A DNA stretch of 64,000 nucleotides from DASVTU01 sp036387415 (GTDB lineage Bacteria; Acidobacteriota; Blastocatellia; Pyrinomonadales; Pyrinomonadaceae), in assembly GCA_036387415.1 (NCBI GenBank), contig DASVTU010000022.1, positions 62,001 through 126,000 on the forward strand. The letters run 5' to 3'. Within the stretch, counting starts at the first letter, position 1, and the number at the start of each line of letters is the position of its first letter. Shown in pieces: positions 26,607 to 35,680 of the stretch. The translations under genes and the position numbers were made by a program. Under the pieces are notes generated by a model. That model was not told where the DNA came from. It saw only the letters and a program-made list of their open reading frames with translations, and searched no databases.

Positions 26607-27482
26607 ATGAGCACCACGACGATTCCAAACGCTTCGCCCGCTGCCGCGACGGGCGAAACGAAGCAGCCAAAACTCTTTGGCATCGACCATCGCTACGTCG
26701 CGCCGATTCTGATTACGCTCATCCTGCTTGCCGGACAACTCTCGTTCGGCGTCCTCGAAAGTTATCCGAAGACGGCGCTCGCCATCATCACTTCGATTGC
26801 GGTGGAACTCGTCCTCGGTCGTCTCTTCATGGGGAAGTGGCCGCATCTGGCGAGCGCATACATCTCCGGCATCAGCGTCGGCATCCTCGTCCGCTCGCCC
26901 GCCGTCTGGCCTTACGCCTTGTGCAGCGCGATTTCGATTACGTCGAAGTATGTGCTGCGCGTCGGCGACCGACACATCTGGAATCCTTCAAACTTCGGCA
27001 TCTGCGCGATGCTCTTTCTCGCGCCATACACGGTTGCCAGCCTGAGTATTCAGTGGGGCAACAACGTCTGGCCGATGCTCCTCATCTGGACGCTCGGCTC
27101 CGTCATCATCTATCGCCTGCGTCGTTTCCACATCACGCTCATCTACGTCGTCTCCTTCGTCGCCTTCTCGTATTTGAGAAGCATCGTGACGGGACACACA
27201 TGGCACTCTGAGGTTGCGCCCATCACGGGGCCGATGTACCAACTCTTCATCTTCTTCATGATTACCGACCCCAAGACGACCGTTCAATCTTCGCGTCTCG
27301 CACAGATGGCGGTCGCCTTCGCGGTCGCTCTGGTCGAGATGCTGCTGCGACTCTTCGAGATTGTGCACGCGCCTTACTATGCTTTGTTCATCGTCGGCCC
27401 GCTCGCCAATCTCATCGAGATTCGCCTTCTCTCGCGTCGCGCCAACTCCCCTGCGGCGGCGACAACGGCGACGGTCGCTTGA
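26607..27482 (+). CDS. RnfD/NqrB-like integral membrane protein
   Basis: 291 aa with about nine hydrophobic helices. HIWNPSNFGICAMLFL and the late PITGPMYQLFIFFMITDPKTT match the RnfD/NQR2/RnfE membrane family, in which a Thr in the D-P-x-[TS]-[TS] region can carry covalent FMN. Here the segment reads ITDPKTTVQ. No other rnf or nqr genes are in the window, so it is probably a stand-alone member and not part of a complete Rnf complex. It sits between two CRTAC1 genes, a position that links it to this secreted-protein system. Confidence 0.78.
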   Translation: MSTTTIPNASPAAATGETKQPKLFGIDHRYVAPILITLILLAGQLSFGVLESYPKTALAIITSIAVELVLGRLFMGKWPHLASAYISGISVGILVRSPAVWPYALCSAISITSKYVLRVGDRHIWNPSNFGICAMLFLAPYTVASLSIQWGNNVWPMLLIWTLGSVIIYRLRRFHITLIYVVSFVAFSYLRSIVTGHTWHSEVAPITGPMYQLFIFFMITDPKTTVQSSRLAQMAVAFAVALVEMLLRLFEIVHAPYYALFIVGPLANLIEIRLLSRRANSPAAATTATVA

Positions 27483-27571
27483 TGGCAATTCCGGTGCGGG
27501 TCGTTGACGAATCAATCGCTTCATCATTAGAGTTAAATCATTCCGTAAACTATAAGGTGAGACATCCAGAG

Positions 27572-29428
27572 ATGCGTTACCCCCTGACCGTTTTTAGTTT
27601 GGTTCTACTTCTTTCCATTCTTCTCTCCGGTTGCAAACAAGACCCAACCACCACCGCGACGCTCGCGCCGCAAGAGCAGCAGGCGGGAGCCGACGCCGCC
27701 GCTTCGCCCGGCGCGACGCCCACGCCGACCGCGACGCCGACTCCTGCGCCGCGTCCCTCCGGCGCGATTGAATTCACGGACGTAACGGGCGAGGCGGGCA
27801 TCCGCTTTCGTCATAACAACGGCGCGGCGGGCAAGAAGTATCTGCCCGAAACGATGGGCGCGGGCGCGGCCTTCCTCGATTACGACAACGACGGCTGGCA
27901 GGACATCTTCTTCGTCAATTCGACCAACTGGCCGGAGAAACGTGGCGGCAAAACCTTCTCCGCGCTCTATCACAACAACCGCGACTCGACCTTTACGGAC
28001 GTGACGCGCGAGGCCGGTCTCGCCGTCGAACTCTACGGCATCGGCTGCGCCGTCGCCGATTACGATAACGACGGGTTCGCAGACATCTTCGTCACGGCGG
28101 TCGGCGCGGATAAGCTTTTTCGCAATCTGGGCAACGGCAAATTTCAGGATGTGACCGCGCGCGCAGGCGTCGGCGACCCCGGTTTCGGGACGAGCGCGGC
28201 GTGGTTCGATTACGACAAGGATGGAAAGTTGGACCTCTTCGTCGCCAACTACGTCGAATGGTCTGTCGAGACGGATGTTCATTGCACGCTCGACGGCACG
28301 AACAAATCCTATTGCACGCCGCAAAAGTACAAGGGACAAAGCCCCACGCTCTATCACAATCGCGGCAACGGTACTTTTGAGAACGCGACGCAACGCGCCG
28401 GACTCGCCGACCCCGCCAGCAAGGCGCTCGGCGTCGCGCTCATCGACTACAACGACGACGGCGCGATTGACCTCTTCGTCGCCAACGACACCGAGCCGAA
28501 CAAACTCTACAAGAACAACGGCGACGGCACCTTCATCGACGAAGCACTGACGGCGGGCGTCGCCTTCGGCGAGACGGGCGCGGCGCGTGCCGGAATGGGA
28601 GTCGATGCCGCCGACTACGACGGTTCGGGTCGCCAGAGTCTCATCATCGGGAATTTTACGAGCGAACGCATGGCGCTCTATCGCAACGAAGGCGGCGGCC
28701 TCTTCACCGACGAGGCGCAAACCTCCGGTATCGGCAAGATGTCCGAGCAGTCGCTCACCTTCGCCACCTTCTTCTTCGACTACGACCTCGACGGCCTGCC
28801 CGACATCTTCGCCGTCAATGGACACGTCTCCGACGACATCCAGAAGGTGCAGCCGCGCGTCCGCTACGCACAACCGCCGCACCTCTTTCGTAATCTCGGA
28901 CGCCGACGCTTTGAAGAAGTGACGGGCAAGGTCGGGCGCGCACTCGGACGCGCGCAGGTCGGTCGCGGCGCGGCCTACGCCGACTACGACAACGACGGCG
29001 ATTTGGACATCCTCGTCACCGCCAACAACGGCGCGGCGCGTCTCTATCGCAACGACAACGCGAATCAGAACGATGTCGTGCGCGTTCGTCTCGTCGGCAA
29101 TCAGTCGAACCGCGACGCCATCGGCGCGCGAGTCAAAGTCGTCGGCGCAAGCGGCGGCGCGAAGCCGTGGGGCATGGTGCGGACGGGTTCCAGTTACGCT
29201 TCGCAGAGCGAACTCGCGCTCACCTTCGGTCTGGGCAAACCCGAAGGTGCGGACAAGATTGTCACGCTCGACATCCAATGGCCGAGCGGCGCGAAGATGA
29301 CTCTCCAACAGGTCAAAGCGAACCAGACGCTCGTTATTCAGGAGGGGCAGGGAATCGTCAAAACCGAACCCATCATCTTCGCACGCGTCGCCGCCGAGCC
29401 GTCACCTACGCCGACTCCGCAACCATAA
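27572..29428 (+). CDS. CRTAC1-family lipoprotein (FG-GAP + ASPIC-UnbV)
   Basis: 618 aa from ATG 27572. This start gives a lipoprotein signal peptide ending LLSGC (Cys21); the frame is open back to 27479, but a longer start would bury it. A Pro/Thr-rich linker (TPTPTATPTPAP) separates the lipid anchor from IEFTDVTGEAGIRFRHNNG. FG-GAP repeats (LDYDNDGWQDIFFVNS, ADYDNDGFADIFVTAVG, FDYDKDGKLDLFVANY) follow to ~residue 500, then an ASPIC/UnbV domain (LDIQWPSGAKM) and a short PSPTPTPQP tail. It is predicted to be lipid-anchored at the outer membrane and calcium-binding. The 24-base gap to the next gene suggests cotranscription. Confidence 0.84.
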   Translation: MRYPLTVFSLVLLLSILLSGCKQDPTTTATLAPQEQQAGADAAASPGATPTPTATPTPAPRPSGAIEFTDVTGEAGIRFRHNNGAAGKKYLPETMGAGAAFLDYDNDGWQDIFFVNSTNWPEKRGGKTFSALYHNNRDSTFTDVTREAGLAVELYGIGCAVADYDNDGFADIFVTAVGADKLFRNLGNGKFQDVTARAGVGDPGFGTSAAWFDYDKDGKLDLFVANYVEWSVETDVHCTLDGTNKSYCTPQKYKGQSPTLYHNRGNGTFENATQRAGLADPASKALGVALIDYNDDGAIDLFVANDTEPNKLYKNNGDGTFIDEALTAGVAFGETGAARAGMGVDAADYDGSGRQSLIIGNFTSERMALYRNEGGGLFTDEAQTSGIGKMSEQSLTFATFFFDYDLDGLPDIFAVNGHVSDDIQKVQPRVRYAQPPHLFRNLGRRRFEEVTGKVGRALGRAQVGRGAAYADYDNDGDLDILVTANNGAARLYRNDNANQNDVVRVRLVGNQSNRDAIGARVKVVGASGGAKPWGMVRTGSSYASQSELALTFGLGKPEGADKIVTLDIQWPSGAKMTLQQVKANQTLVIQEGQGIVKTEPIIFARVAAEPSPTPTPQP

Positions 29429-29452
29429 ATTTATTCAGCAGACTGTCATTTT

Positions 29453-32400
29453 ATGAAAAGCCGTTCACGTTTCGCCGTCGTCGTTGTTGTCTGTTTCTGC
29501 GTTGTGCTCGTCGTCTTTCCTTTCTGGCGACGCATGGAGACGCCCAGCCTCGCACAGAATCCGAGCGCCGCCACCTCTGCCGATGCGCGTGAGGATGCAT
29601 ATCGCGCGAACAATCTCGGCGTGGCGTTGCTTGAACAGTTCAAGCATCGGGAGGGAGCCGAACAGTTCCGACGCGCGCTCAAGATTGAGCCGCGACTGGC
29701 GATGGCGCGCATCAATCTCGCCGTCGCGCTGCTCTACGTGCCCGACGCCGTGAACTCGCGCAAGGAAGCGTTGGCCGCTGTCGCCGCCGCGCCCGATGCT
29801 CCGCAACCGCATTACGTGCTTGGTCTTCTCTCGAAGTCGGAGAACAAGACGGAAGAAGCGTTGGCGTCGTTTCAGCGCGTCTTGAAGATTGACCCGCGCG
29901 ATGTCGGCGCAAACGTCAATCTCGGACAACTCTACGCGCAGCAACGCCGCTACCCAGAAGCCATCGCCGCCTACCGCACCGCGCTCGAAGAAGAACCCTA
30001 CAACGGCACTGCGCTCTACAATCTCGGCACGGCGCTCCTGCGCGGAGGCCAACGCGAAGAAGGCCAACGCATGATGGAGCACTTTCAGAAACTACGGCAG
30101 AGCGGCGCGGCCACCACCATCGGCCAGAACTATCTCGAACAGGGACGCTACGCCGAAGCCATCAGTTCGACGGGCGCGGAACCCGACGTAGTTGACAAAC
30201 GCACGCCCGATGTCGCCTTCACCGACGCGACCGCGAGCGTGCTCCCTGCGACAACCGTGGCAACGGGCAACGACGGCGGCGCGGCTGCTTCGTCCGGCAA
30301 TCCGTCTGTCTGGAAGTGGGGCGACGCGGCGAGCATCGTTGATGCAATCGTCGGCGACGGCGGCGCAACACTATTCGACTACGACGGCGACGGCGACCTT
30401 GATTTATTCGAGGTCGCGCACGCCTCACAACGGCTCTACCGCAACGACGGCGGAAAGTTGACGGACGTGACGGCGCAGTCGGGCGCGTTTGCGAAAGAGG
30501 CGGGCGGCATCAGCGGCATCGGCATCGGCGCGGTCGCTGGCGATTTCGACAACGACGAAAAACCAGACCTTTTCGTCCTGCGCTACGGTGCCAACGCGCT
30601 CTATCGAAACATGGGCGGCGGTCGTTTCAGCGATATCACCGCCGCCGCGAAAATTCCCGCCTACCAGCATCTCTCCGTCAGCGCGGCCTTCGTCGATTAC
30701 GACCACGACGGCGACCTCGACATCTTCGTCGCGGGATTCGCCGACGTGAGCAAAGTCAAAATGGAACCCTTGCTCGGCGCGAACATGGCGGAACTCGCAC
30801 AGGCGAACAAAGACTCCAACGGCTTTTTGAAGATGCTGCCCGCCGCGCCCGGTCTACTGCTCCGCAACAACGGCGACGCCACTTTCACAGACCAGACTCA
30901 AGCCTCGAAACTCTCCGGCGCGACGGGTCATGCCGTCGCCGTCGTGCCTACCGACTACGACAACCGACGCGACGTTGACCTCCTCGTCGTCAATCTCGAC
31001 GCGCCGCCCGCGCTCTGGCGCAACTTGCGCGACGGCACTTTCCGCAACGTCGCCGCCGAAGTCGGACTCGAAGCGAAAGGCGCATCGCCGACCACCACTT
31101 CTTCATCATTTTCCGTCGCCGCCGCGGCAGGCGATGTGAACAAAGACGGCTTCACGGATTTCTATTTCGGGCGCGCGGACGGGACGGGCGACTTCGCCCT
31201 GAGCGACGGCAAGGGTCGTTTTCAACTCAAACCCGCGCCCACCGCCAACGCAGCGCCGTCCGACGCCGCAGGCGCACCGCTCCCGTCGCACAACAGCGCG
31301 GCGGCGCAGTTCATCGACTACGACAACGACGGGTTGCTCGACCTCCTCTCCATCTCCGCGCGTGCCGGAGGCTTACGCGCGTGGCGCAACACGGGCGACG
31401 CATGGGCGGACGTGAGCGACAAGGCATGGAAGAACTTTTCCTCCGGCGCGAAGTCATTACCAACACGACTGTTGGCATCCGGCGACGTGGACGCCGACGG
31501 CGACGCGGATTTGATTGTCGGCATGTCGGGCGGCGGTCTCGCTTTCGCGCGCAACGAGGGCGGCAATCGAGGGCGTTCGGTGCGCGTGCGGCTCGCGGGC
31601 AAGGTGAGCAACCGGAGCGGCGTCGGCGCGAAGATTGATGCGCGTGCGGGTAGTCTCCGGCAGCGACTCGAAATCTATGCCGCCACGCCCGCGCCTGCGC
31701 CCGCCGACGTGTTGCTCGGCATCGGCGGACGCCCCGCACTCGATGCAGTGCGTGTGCTGTGGCCGGCCGGAATCGTGCAGACCGAGACGGAAATCGGAAC
31801 CGCCAACGCCGCGCGCAATCCTAATGCGACCAGCGCAATGGCGACGCCCAACGCTGTCACGACGACGGTGACAGAACTCGACCGCAAGCCTTCGTCGTGC
31901 CCTTATCTCTTTACATGGAACGGCGAACGCTTCGAGTTCGTCACGGACTTCATGGGTGGCGGCGAACTCGGCTACTGGGTTGCGCCGGGTGTGCGCGCCG
32001 CGCCCGACCCTGACGAGTACGTACGCATTCGCGGCGACCAACTAAGGGAGCGCGACGGTCGCTACGAACTCCGCGTGACAAATGAATTGGAAGAGGCGCT
32101 TTTTATGGATGCGCTCAAACTCGTCGCGGTCGCGCACCCGCAGGGCGTCGAAGTCTATCCCAACGAAGGACTCGGCAATCCGACTTCTTCGCAGTTCAAA
32201 CTCTATGCGACGCGCGACGCGCGTCCCGTCGCCGCCGCCTCGGACGAGCATGGTCACGACGTGCGGGCGAAGATTGCCGAGCTAGACCGTCAGTATCCGG
32301 ACGATTTCAAACTCCACTCCGTACGCGGCTACGCCGAACCGCACACGCTCACGCTCGACCTCGGCAACGCGCGCCAAAATGACGCTCGTCAACAGACCTT

Positions 32401-33187
32401 GTTATTGATGACGGGTTGGACTGATTACGCTTTTTCGAGCGACAACGTGGCCGCCGCGCAGAGCGGGATGTCGCTCTCGCCGCCCGCGTTGCAGGTCAAG
32501 GATGCGCGTGGGAATTGGCGGACGGTGATGGCGGACATCGGCGTTCCGGTCGGTCGTCCGCAGACGGTCACGGTTGATTTAACAGGAAAGTTTCTGTCGG
32601 CGAGCCGCGAAGTTCGTATCGTCACCAACATGCGTATCTACTGGGATAAGATTCTCGTAGACACTTCGGGCGGGCGCGACCCCGTTCGCTTTGAGACTCT
32701 CGAACCCGTCGTGGCAGACCTCGTTTGGCGCGGGTTCTCCGCCGAAACCACGCCCGACGGGCGCGAACCATTCGGCTACGACCACGCGCGCATCTCCCCG
32801 ACCTCGCCCTGGAAGGTGATGCCCGGACACTACACGCGCGAGGGCGATGTGCGCGAACTGCTCGAACGTGTGGACGACATTTTCGTCGTCTCGCGTCCCG
32901 GCGACCAACTCGCCGTCTCTTTCGACGCGACGCGCCTTGCGCCGCTCCCCCGCGGCTGGACGCGCACCTTTCTTCTCTACGCCGACGGCTTCAGCAAAGA
33001 GATGGACATCAATTCCGCAAGCCCCGATCAGGTTGCGCCGCTCCCCTTCCACGCGATGAAAAACTATCCATACTCCGCGCCCGAAGCCTATCCGGCGACG
33101 CCCGCCCGACGCGCCTATATCGAACGTTACAACACGCGCGTCGTCGCCGCGCCGCTCTCGCAACAACTGACCACGGGCGAGCGTTAA
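29453..33187 (+). CDS. Giant TPR + FG-GAP protein with the same unnamed C-terminal region
   Basis: 1244 aa. An N-terminal membrane/signal segment (FAVVVVVCFCVVLVVFPFW) is followed by TPR repeats (~45-235), with NNLGVALLEQFKHREGAEQF among them. FG-GAP/VCBS repeats span ~285-700 (FDYDGDGDLDLFEVAHA, FVDYDHDGDLDIFVAGF). An ASPIC-like part (~700-780) and an Ala/Thr-rich stretch precede SCPYLFTWNGERFEFVTD (~818), which opens a ~420-residue region resembling the C-terminus of the protein at 21202-24729. Both share the SCP-[WY]-[LV]-F-x-[FW]-[DN]-GER-F/V motif and a YxIxRGxQLxxRxGxYxxRxT pattern. The role is unknown; the architecture suggests a surface scaffold. A strong hairpin follows the gene. Confidence 0.78.
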   Translation: MKSRSRFAVVVVVCFCVVLVVFPFWRRMETPSLAQNPSAATSADAREDAYRANNLGVALLEQFKHREGAEQFRRALKIEPRLAMARINLAVALLYVPDAVNSRKEALAAVAAAPDAPQPHYVLGLLSKSENKTEEALASFQRVLKIDPRDVGANVNLGQLYAQQRRYPEAIAAYRTALEEEPYNGTALYNLGTALLRGGQREEGQRMMEHFQKLRQSGAATTIGQNYLEQGRYAEAISSTGAEPDVVDKRTPDVAFTDATASVLPATTVATGNDGGAAASSGNPSVWKWGDAASIVDAIVGDGGATLFDYDGDGDLDLFEVAHASQRLYRNDGGKLTDVTAQSGAFAKEAGGISGIGIGAVAGDFDNDEKPDLFVLRYGANALYRNMGGGRFSDITAAAKIPAYQHLSVSAAFVDYDHDGDLDIFVAGFADVSKVKMEPLLGANMAELAQANKDSNGFLKMLPAAPGLLLRNNGDATFTDQTQASKLSGATGHAVAVVPTDYDNRRDVDLLVVNLDAPPALWRNLRDGTFRNVAAEVGLEAKGASPTTTSSSFSVAAAAGDVNKDGFTDFYFGRADGTGDFALSDGKGRFQLKPAPTANAAPSDAAGAPLPSHNSAAAQFIDYDNDGLLDLLSISARAGGLRAWRNTGDAWADVSDKAWKNFSSGAKSLPTRLLASGDVDADGDADLIVGMSGGGLAFARNEGGNRGRSVRVRLAGKVSNRSGVGAKIDARAGSLRQRLEIYAATPAPAPADVLLGIGGRPALDAVRVLWPAGIVQTETEIGTANAARNPNATSAMATPNAVTTTVTELDRKPSSCPYLFTWNGERFEFVTDFMGGGELGYWVAPGVRAAPDPDEYVRIRGDQLRERDGRYELRVTNELEEALFMDALKLVAVAHPQGVEVYPNEGLGNPTSSQFKLYATRDARPVAAASDEHGHDVRAKIAELDRQYPDDFKLHSVRGYAEPHTLTLDLGNARQNDARQQTLLLMTGWTDYAFSSDNVAAAQSGMSLSPPALQVKDARGNWRTVMADIGVPVGRPQTVTVDLTGKFLSASREVRIVTNMRIYWDKILVDTSGGRDPVRFETLEPVVADLVWRGFSAETTPDGREPFGYDHARISPTSPWKVMPGHYTREGDVRELLERVDDIFVVSRPGDQLAVSFDATRLAPLPRGWTRTFLLYADGFSKEMDINSASPDQVAPLPFHAMKNYPYSAPEAYPATPARRAYIERYNTRVVAAPLSQQLTTGER

Positions 33188-33225
33188 CGCCGACGCCTCG
33201 ACTCAAAACACGATTCCTCTCAAAT

Positions 33226-33271
33226 GCGCGAGGCGAGCACGGAGAACTGAAACTCCATGCTCGCCTCGCGC
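33226..33271 (+). terminator. Strong hairpin, probable terminator
   Basis: GCGCGAGGCGAGCACGGAG (33226-33244) pairs with CTCCATGCTCGCCTCGCGC (33253-33271), giving 19 positions with one mismatch and an 8-base loop. It begins 39 bases after the stop of the giant TPR gene. There is no T tract, so it may instead protect mRNA 3' ends. Confidence 0.6.
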
Positions 33272-33418
33272 AATAACTGCATGACAGACGCGCCCGACGT
33301 GTTATTATATGGCCTCAAACGCATAAACAAGAACGGCTCGTCGGCGTCTTTATGGCAGTGAAGTGGCACGACGCATTTTCGCGTTTTTAGTGGGAAACAT
33401 AACTATCTTGCGTTATTT

Positions 33419-33446
33419 TTGACAAATCGAAGTGGCTAACTATCAC
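33419..33446 (+). promoter_or_regulatory. Candidate sigma-70 promoter for the DDAH-like operon
   Basis: TTGACA at 33419-33424, a 16-base spacer, then TATCAC at 33441-33446, about 75 bases before the ATG at 33520. The -35 box is perfect but the -10 is weak. The rest of the 33188-33519 gap holds the hairpin at 33226-33271 and nothing else recognisable. Confidence 0.4.
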
Positions 33447-33519
33447 ACCGTTTCCCCGGTCGGACACGTCTAAGTGTCGAACGAGCGGCGACGGGTACGG
33501 ACGAACAGGGGATGGAATC

Positions 33520-34341
33520 ATGTTGAAGGCAATCACGCGCGAAGTATCCACGCAGATTGCGCGCTGCGAACTGACCTACAGGCAACGCGAGGGCGTGGAC
33601 TACGAAAGAGCAGTCCGACAGCACGAAGCCTACTGCGACCTCTTGCGCCGCTCCGGCGCGGATGTCTTGAGCCTCGCCGCGTGTGAGGAGAATCCCGATT
33701 GCTGCTTCGTCGCGGACACCGCCGTCGTACTCGACGAAGTGGCCGTCGTTGCCAGCATGGGCGCAGCGTCGCGTCGTAGCGAAACCACCGCCGTCGAACG
33801 AATCCTCTCCGCACATCGCCCCGTCGAACGCATCGCACCGCCCGCCACACTCGATGGCGGCGACGTTCTTCTTCTCGGCAAGCAACTTTTCGTCGGTCGC
33901 TCCAAGCGCACCAACGCCAGAGGCATCGAATCTCTCGCGCGCATCGTGAAGCCGTTCGGCTACAGCGTCACGCCCGTCAACGTCAACGGCAGCCTCCATC
34001 TAACGACCGCCGCGAGCGCGCTCGACGATGAAACGGTGCTCGTCAATCCGCGTTGGATTGACGCCGCTCCCTTCGCGCGTTTCCACGTCTTGCATGCGCC
34101 AGAAGATGAACCGTGGGCGGCAAGCACGCTGCGCGTCGGCGATACCCTCTGCGTCGAAGCCGGTGCGCCGCAAACGCTCGAACTCGTCGCGCGTCATTAC
34201 GCGCGCGTCGAAGTCTTGGACATCTCCGAATTTCGCAAGGCCGAGGGCAGTCTGCCCTGTCTCAGTATTCTTTTCCGCCACACGCCCCCCGCACACCTCA
34301 AACAGAGCACCAGGAACAAGGAGGCGACGCATGCAAATTGA
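33520..34341 (+). CDS. Dimethylarginine dimethylaminohydrolase-like enzyme (guanidino-modifying superfamily)
   Basis: 273 aa, the normal length for DDAH. Recognisable parts are NPDCCFVADTAVVLDEVAVV (substrate-binding Asp region), GGDVLLLGKQLFVGRSKRTNARG, GSLHLTTAASAL with the catalytic His160, and near the C-terminus EFRKAEGSLPCLSILF with nucleophile Cys247. DDAH hydrolyses N-omega-methylated arginines to citrulline and a methylamine; relatives act on arginine or other guanidines. Its end overlaps the start of the iron-enzyme gene by 11 bases and a GT2 gene follows, so it probably belongs to a small biosynthetic operon and may not serve generic arginine breakdown. Confidence 0.85.
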   Translation: MLKAITREVSTQIARCELTYRQREGVDYERAVRQHEAYCDLLRRSGADVLSLAACEENPDCCFVADTAVVLDEVAVVASMGAASRRSETTAVERILSAHRPVERIAPPATLDGGDVLLLGKQLFVGRSKRTNARGIESLARIVKPFGYSVTPVNVNGSLHLTTAASALDDETVLVNPRWIDAAPFARFHVLHAPEDEPWAASTLRVGDTLCVEAGAPQTLELVARHYARVEVLDISEFRKAEGSLPCLSILFRHTPPAHLKQSTRNKEATHAN

Positions 34342-35680
34342 ATGCGCCGAATATCAAACAGAAGACCGCGCAACCCCGACCGCACACGGGGCGCGAACGT
34401 CCGCAGCGGACTACGACGAAGCGACAGAGATTTTTGACGAACTCTTGAAGACCGACAATCTTGACGAACACATCGCGTCGCGTCCGCCCGCCGTCGAGAC
34501 GTTTGAGAACGCGCTCGCGCATGCGCTCGACGCCGCTTACAACGTCGATTCTTACCGCGCACGTACGGACGCCGATGACGACCATGCACAAGCATCTTCA
34601 AACACCGCGCCTGCTCCCGTCGTTGCCGCTCACATTTCGAACATCGCCGCCGTCACCGCCGCGCATCTCTTCTTGCAGCGCGTGCTCTATCGCATCAACC
34701 GTCTCAAGTTTTTCTGGTACGACGACCTACGCAACTACGACAACGAACGTTCCGAATACCTCCGCCATGTGCGCCGACGCATCGAGACGCCGTGGCAGGA
34801 AGGGGAACAGGCGCAACTCGATGTTGACGCGCTGCGCCGTGAAGACGTGCGCGAAGCGTTACTTAGTCGCGCCGCCGCAGACGTGTCGCCCGCGCCTTCT
34901 GCCTCCGGTCTCTACTTCCGCGACGAAGTGGGCGAGGCGGGTTATCGACGCCTCCTTGCCATCGCTTCGCTCGACGGACTGGTCGAAGCAAGTCAACTCT
35001 CGCGCACACTCGGCGGTGTCTCAAACGACGTTCACGCCGTCATGACGCGCCTGCTCGTAGAGGAATACGGCGGCGGCAAAATTCAGCGCAAGCATTCGAC
35101 GTTCTTCACTTCCATGTTGACCGAACTCGGCATGTGCACGGAACCCGAAGGCTACTTCGAGCTTGTGCCGTGGGAAGTGCTCGCCGCCATCAATCACAGC
35201 TTCCTTCTGTCGGAACGCAAACGATTATACCTTCGCTACGTCGGCGGCCTGCTCTACACGGAAGTTTCCGTGCCCGCTTCATTTGACCACTACCGCGCGG
35301 CTGCCGAGCGACTCGGCATGTCCGAAGCGGCGCGCGGCTACTGGGAACTGCACATCAAAGAAGACGAACGCCACGGTCGCTGGATGCTGCACGACGTGGC
35401 CTTGCCTCTCGCCGCGAAGTATCCCCGCGAAGCATGGGAAATCGTGCTCGGCTACGACCAGCAGAAGTTTATGAGCGACCGCGCGGGCGCGGGCGTCGAA
35501 CGCTCTGTGCGCGAAGCCGAACGCGAAGACGTGCGAGGCGGACGCGAAACGGCGCGCGACATGAAGCACGAAGCGACGCCACGGGCGCACCATGAAGCGA
35601 TGCAAGTGGCGCAACGCGAAGCCGCCCGCGAGGCTGGACGCGCGCACGCTGCACGCAAGGCTCAGGAGGTCGGGGCGTGA
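34331..35680 (+). CDS. Haem-oxygenase-like iron-containing redox enzyme
   Basis: 449 aa from ATG 34331, with AAGGAGG 6 bases upstream; the frame extends further upstream over the DDAH gene without a better start. The acidic N-terminal ~100 residues are not recognised. Residues ~100-390 resemble the haem-oxygenase-2-like (HDO/iron-containing redox enzyme) fold, with probable metal ligands in LLVEEYGGGKIQRKHSTFF and in HIKEDERHGRWM. Related HDOs oxidise amino acids or fatty acids with a di-iron centre; SznF acts on methylarginine. The C-terminal ~60 residues are a highly charged Ala/Arg/Glu helix. Overlap with the DDAH and GT2 genes implies translational coupling. Confidence 0.72.
   Translation: MQIECAEYQTEDRATPTAHGARTSAADYDEATEIFDELLKTDNLDEHIASRPPAVETFENALAHALDAAYNVDSYRARTDADDDHAQASSNTAPAPVVAAHISNIAAVTAAHLFLQRVLYRINRLKFFWYDDLRNYDNERSEYLRHVRRRIETPWQEGEQAQLDVDALRREDVREALLSRAAADVSPAPSASGLYFRDEVGEAGYRRLLAIASLDGLVEASQLSRTLGGVSNDVHAVMTRLLVEEYGGGKIQRKHSTFFTSMLTELGMCTEPEGYFELVPWEVLAAINHSFLLSERKRLYLRYVGGLLYTEVSVPASFDHYRAAAERLGMSEAARGYWELHIKEDERHGRWMLHDVALPLAAKYPREAWEIVLGYDQQKFMSDRAGAGVERSVREAEREDVRGGRETARDMKHEATPRAHHEAMQVAQREAAREAGRAHAARKAQEVGA
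35664..35670 (+). promoter_or_regulatory. Ribosome-binding site deciding a GTG start
   Basis: AGGAGGT is 6 bases before the GTG at 35677. The GTGA overlaps the stop of the upstream gene, which makes translational coupling likely. Confidence 0.75.

Noticed and set aside
23437..26670. Two minus-strand frames of more than 500 codons (23437-25065 and 25162-26670)
   Set aside because: Both are antisense to genes with recognisable TPR, FG-GAP and ASPIC motifs; their compositions are those of codon shadows.
27605..29308. A 567-codon minus-strand frame across the CRTAC1 lipoprotein gene
   Set aside because: It mirrors the repetitive FG-GAP codons of the true gene, giving runs of Val/Glu/Arg; there is no start signal or family match.
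34028..34330. N-terminal extension of the haem-oxygenase-like gene into the DDAH gene
   Set aside because: The extension overlaps a well-supported DDAH coding sequence, and ATG 34331 has a strong ribosome-binding site.
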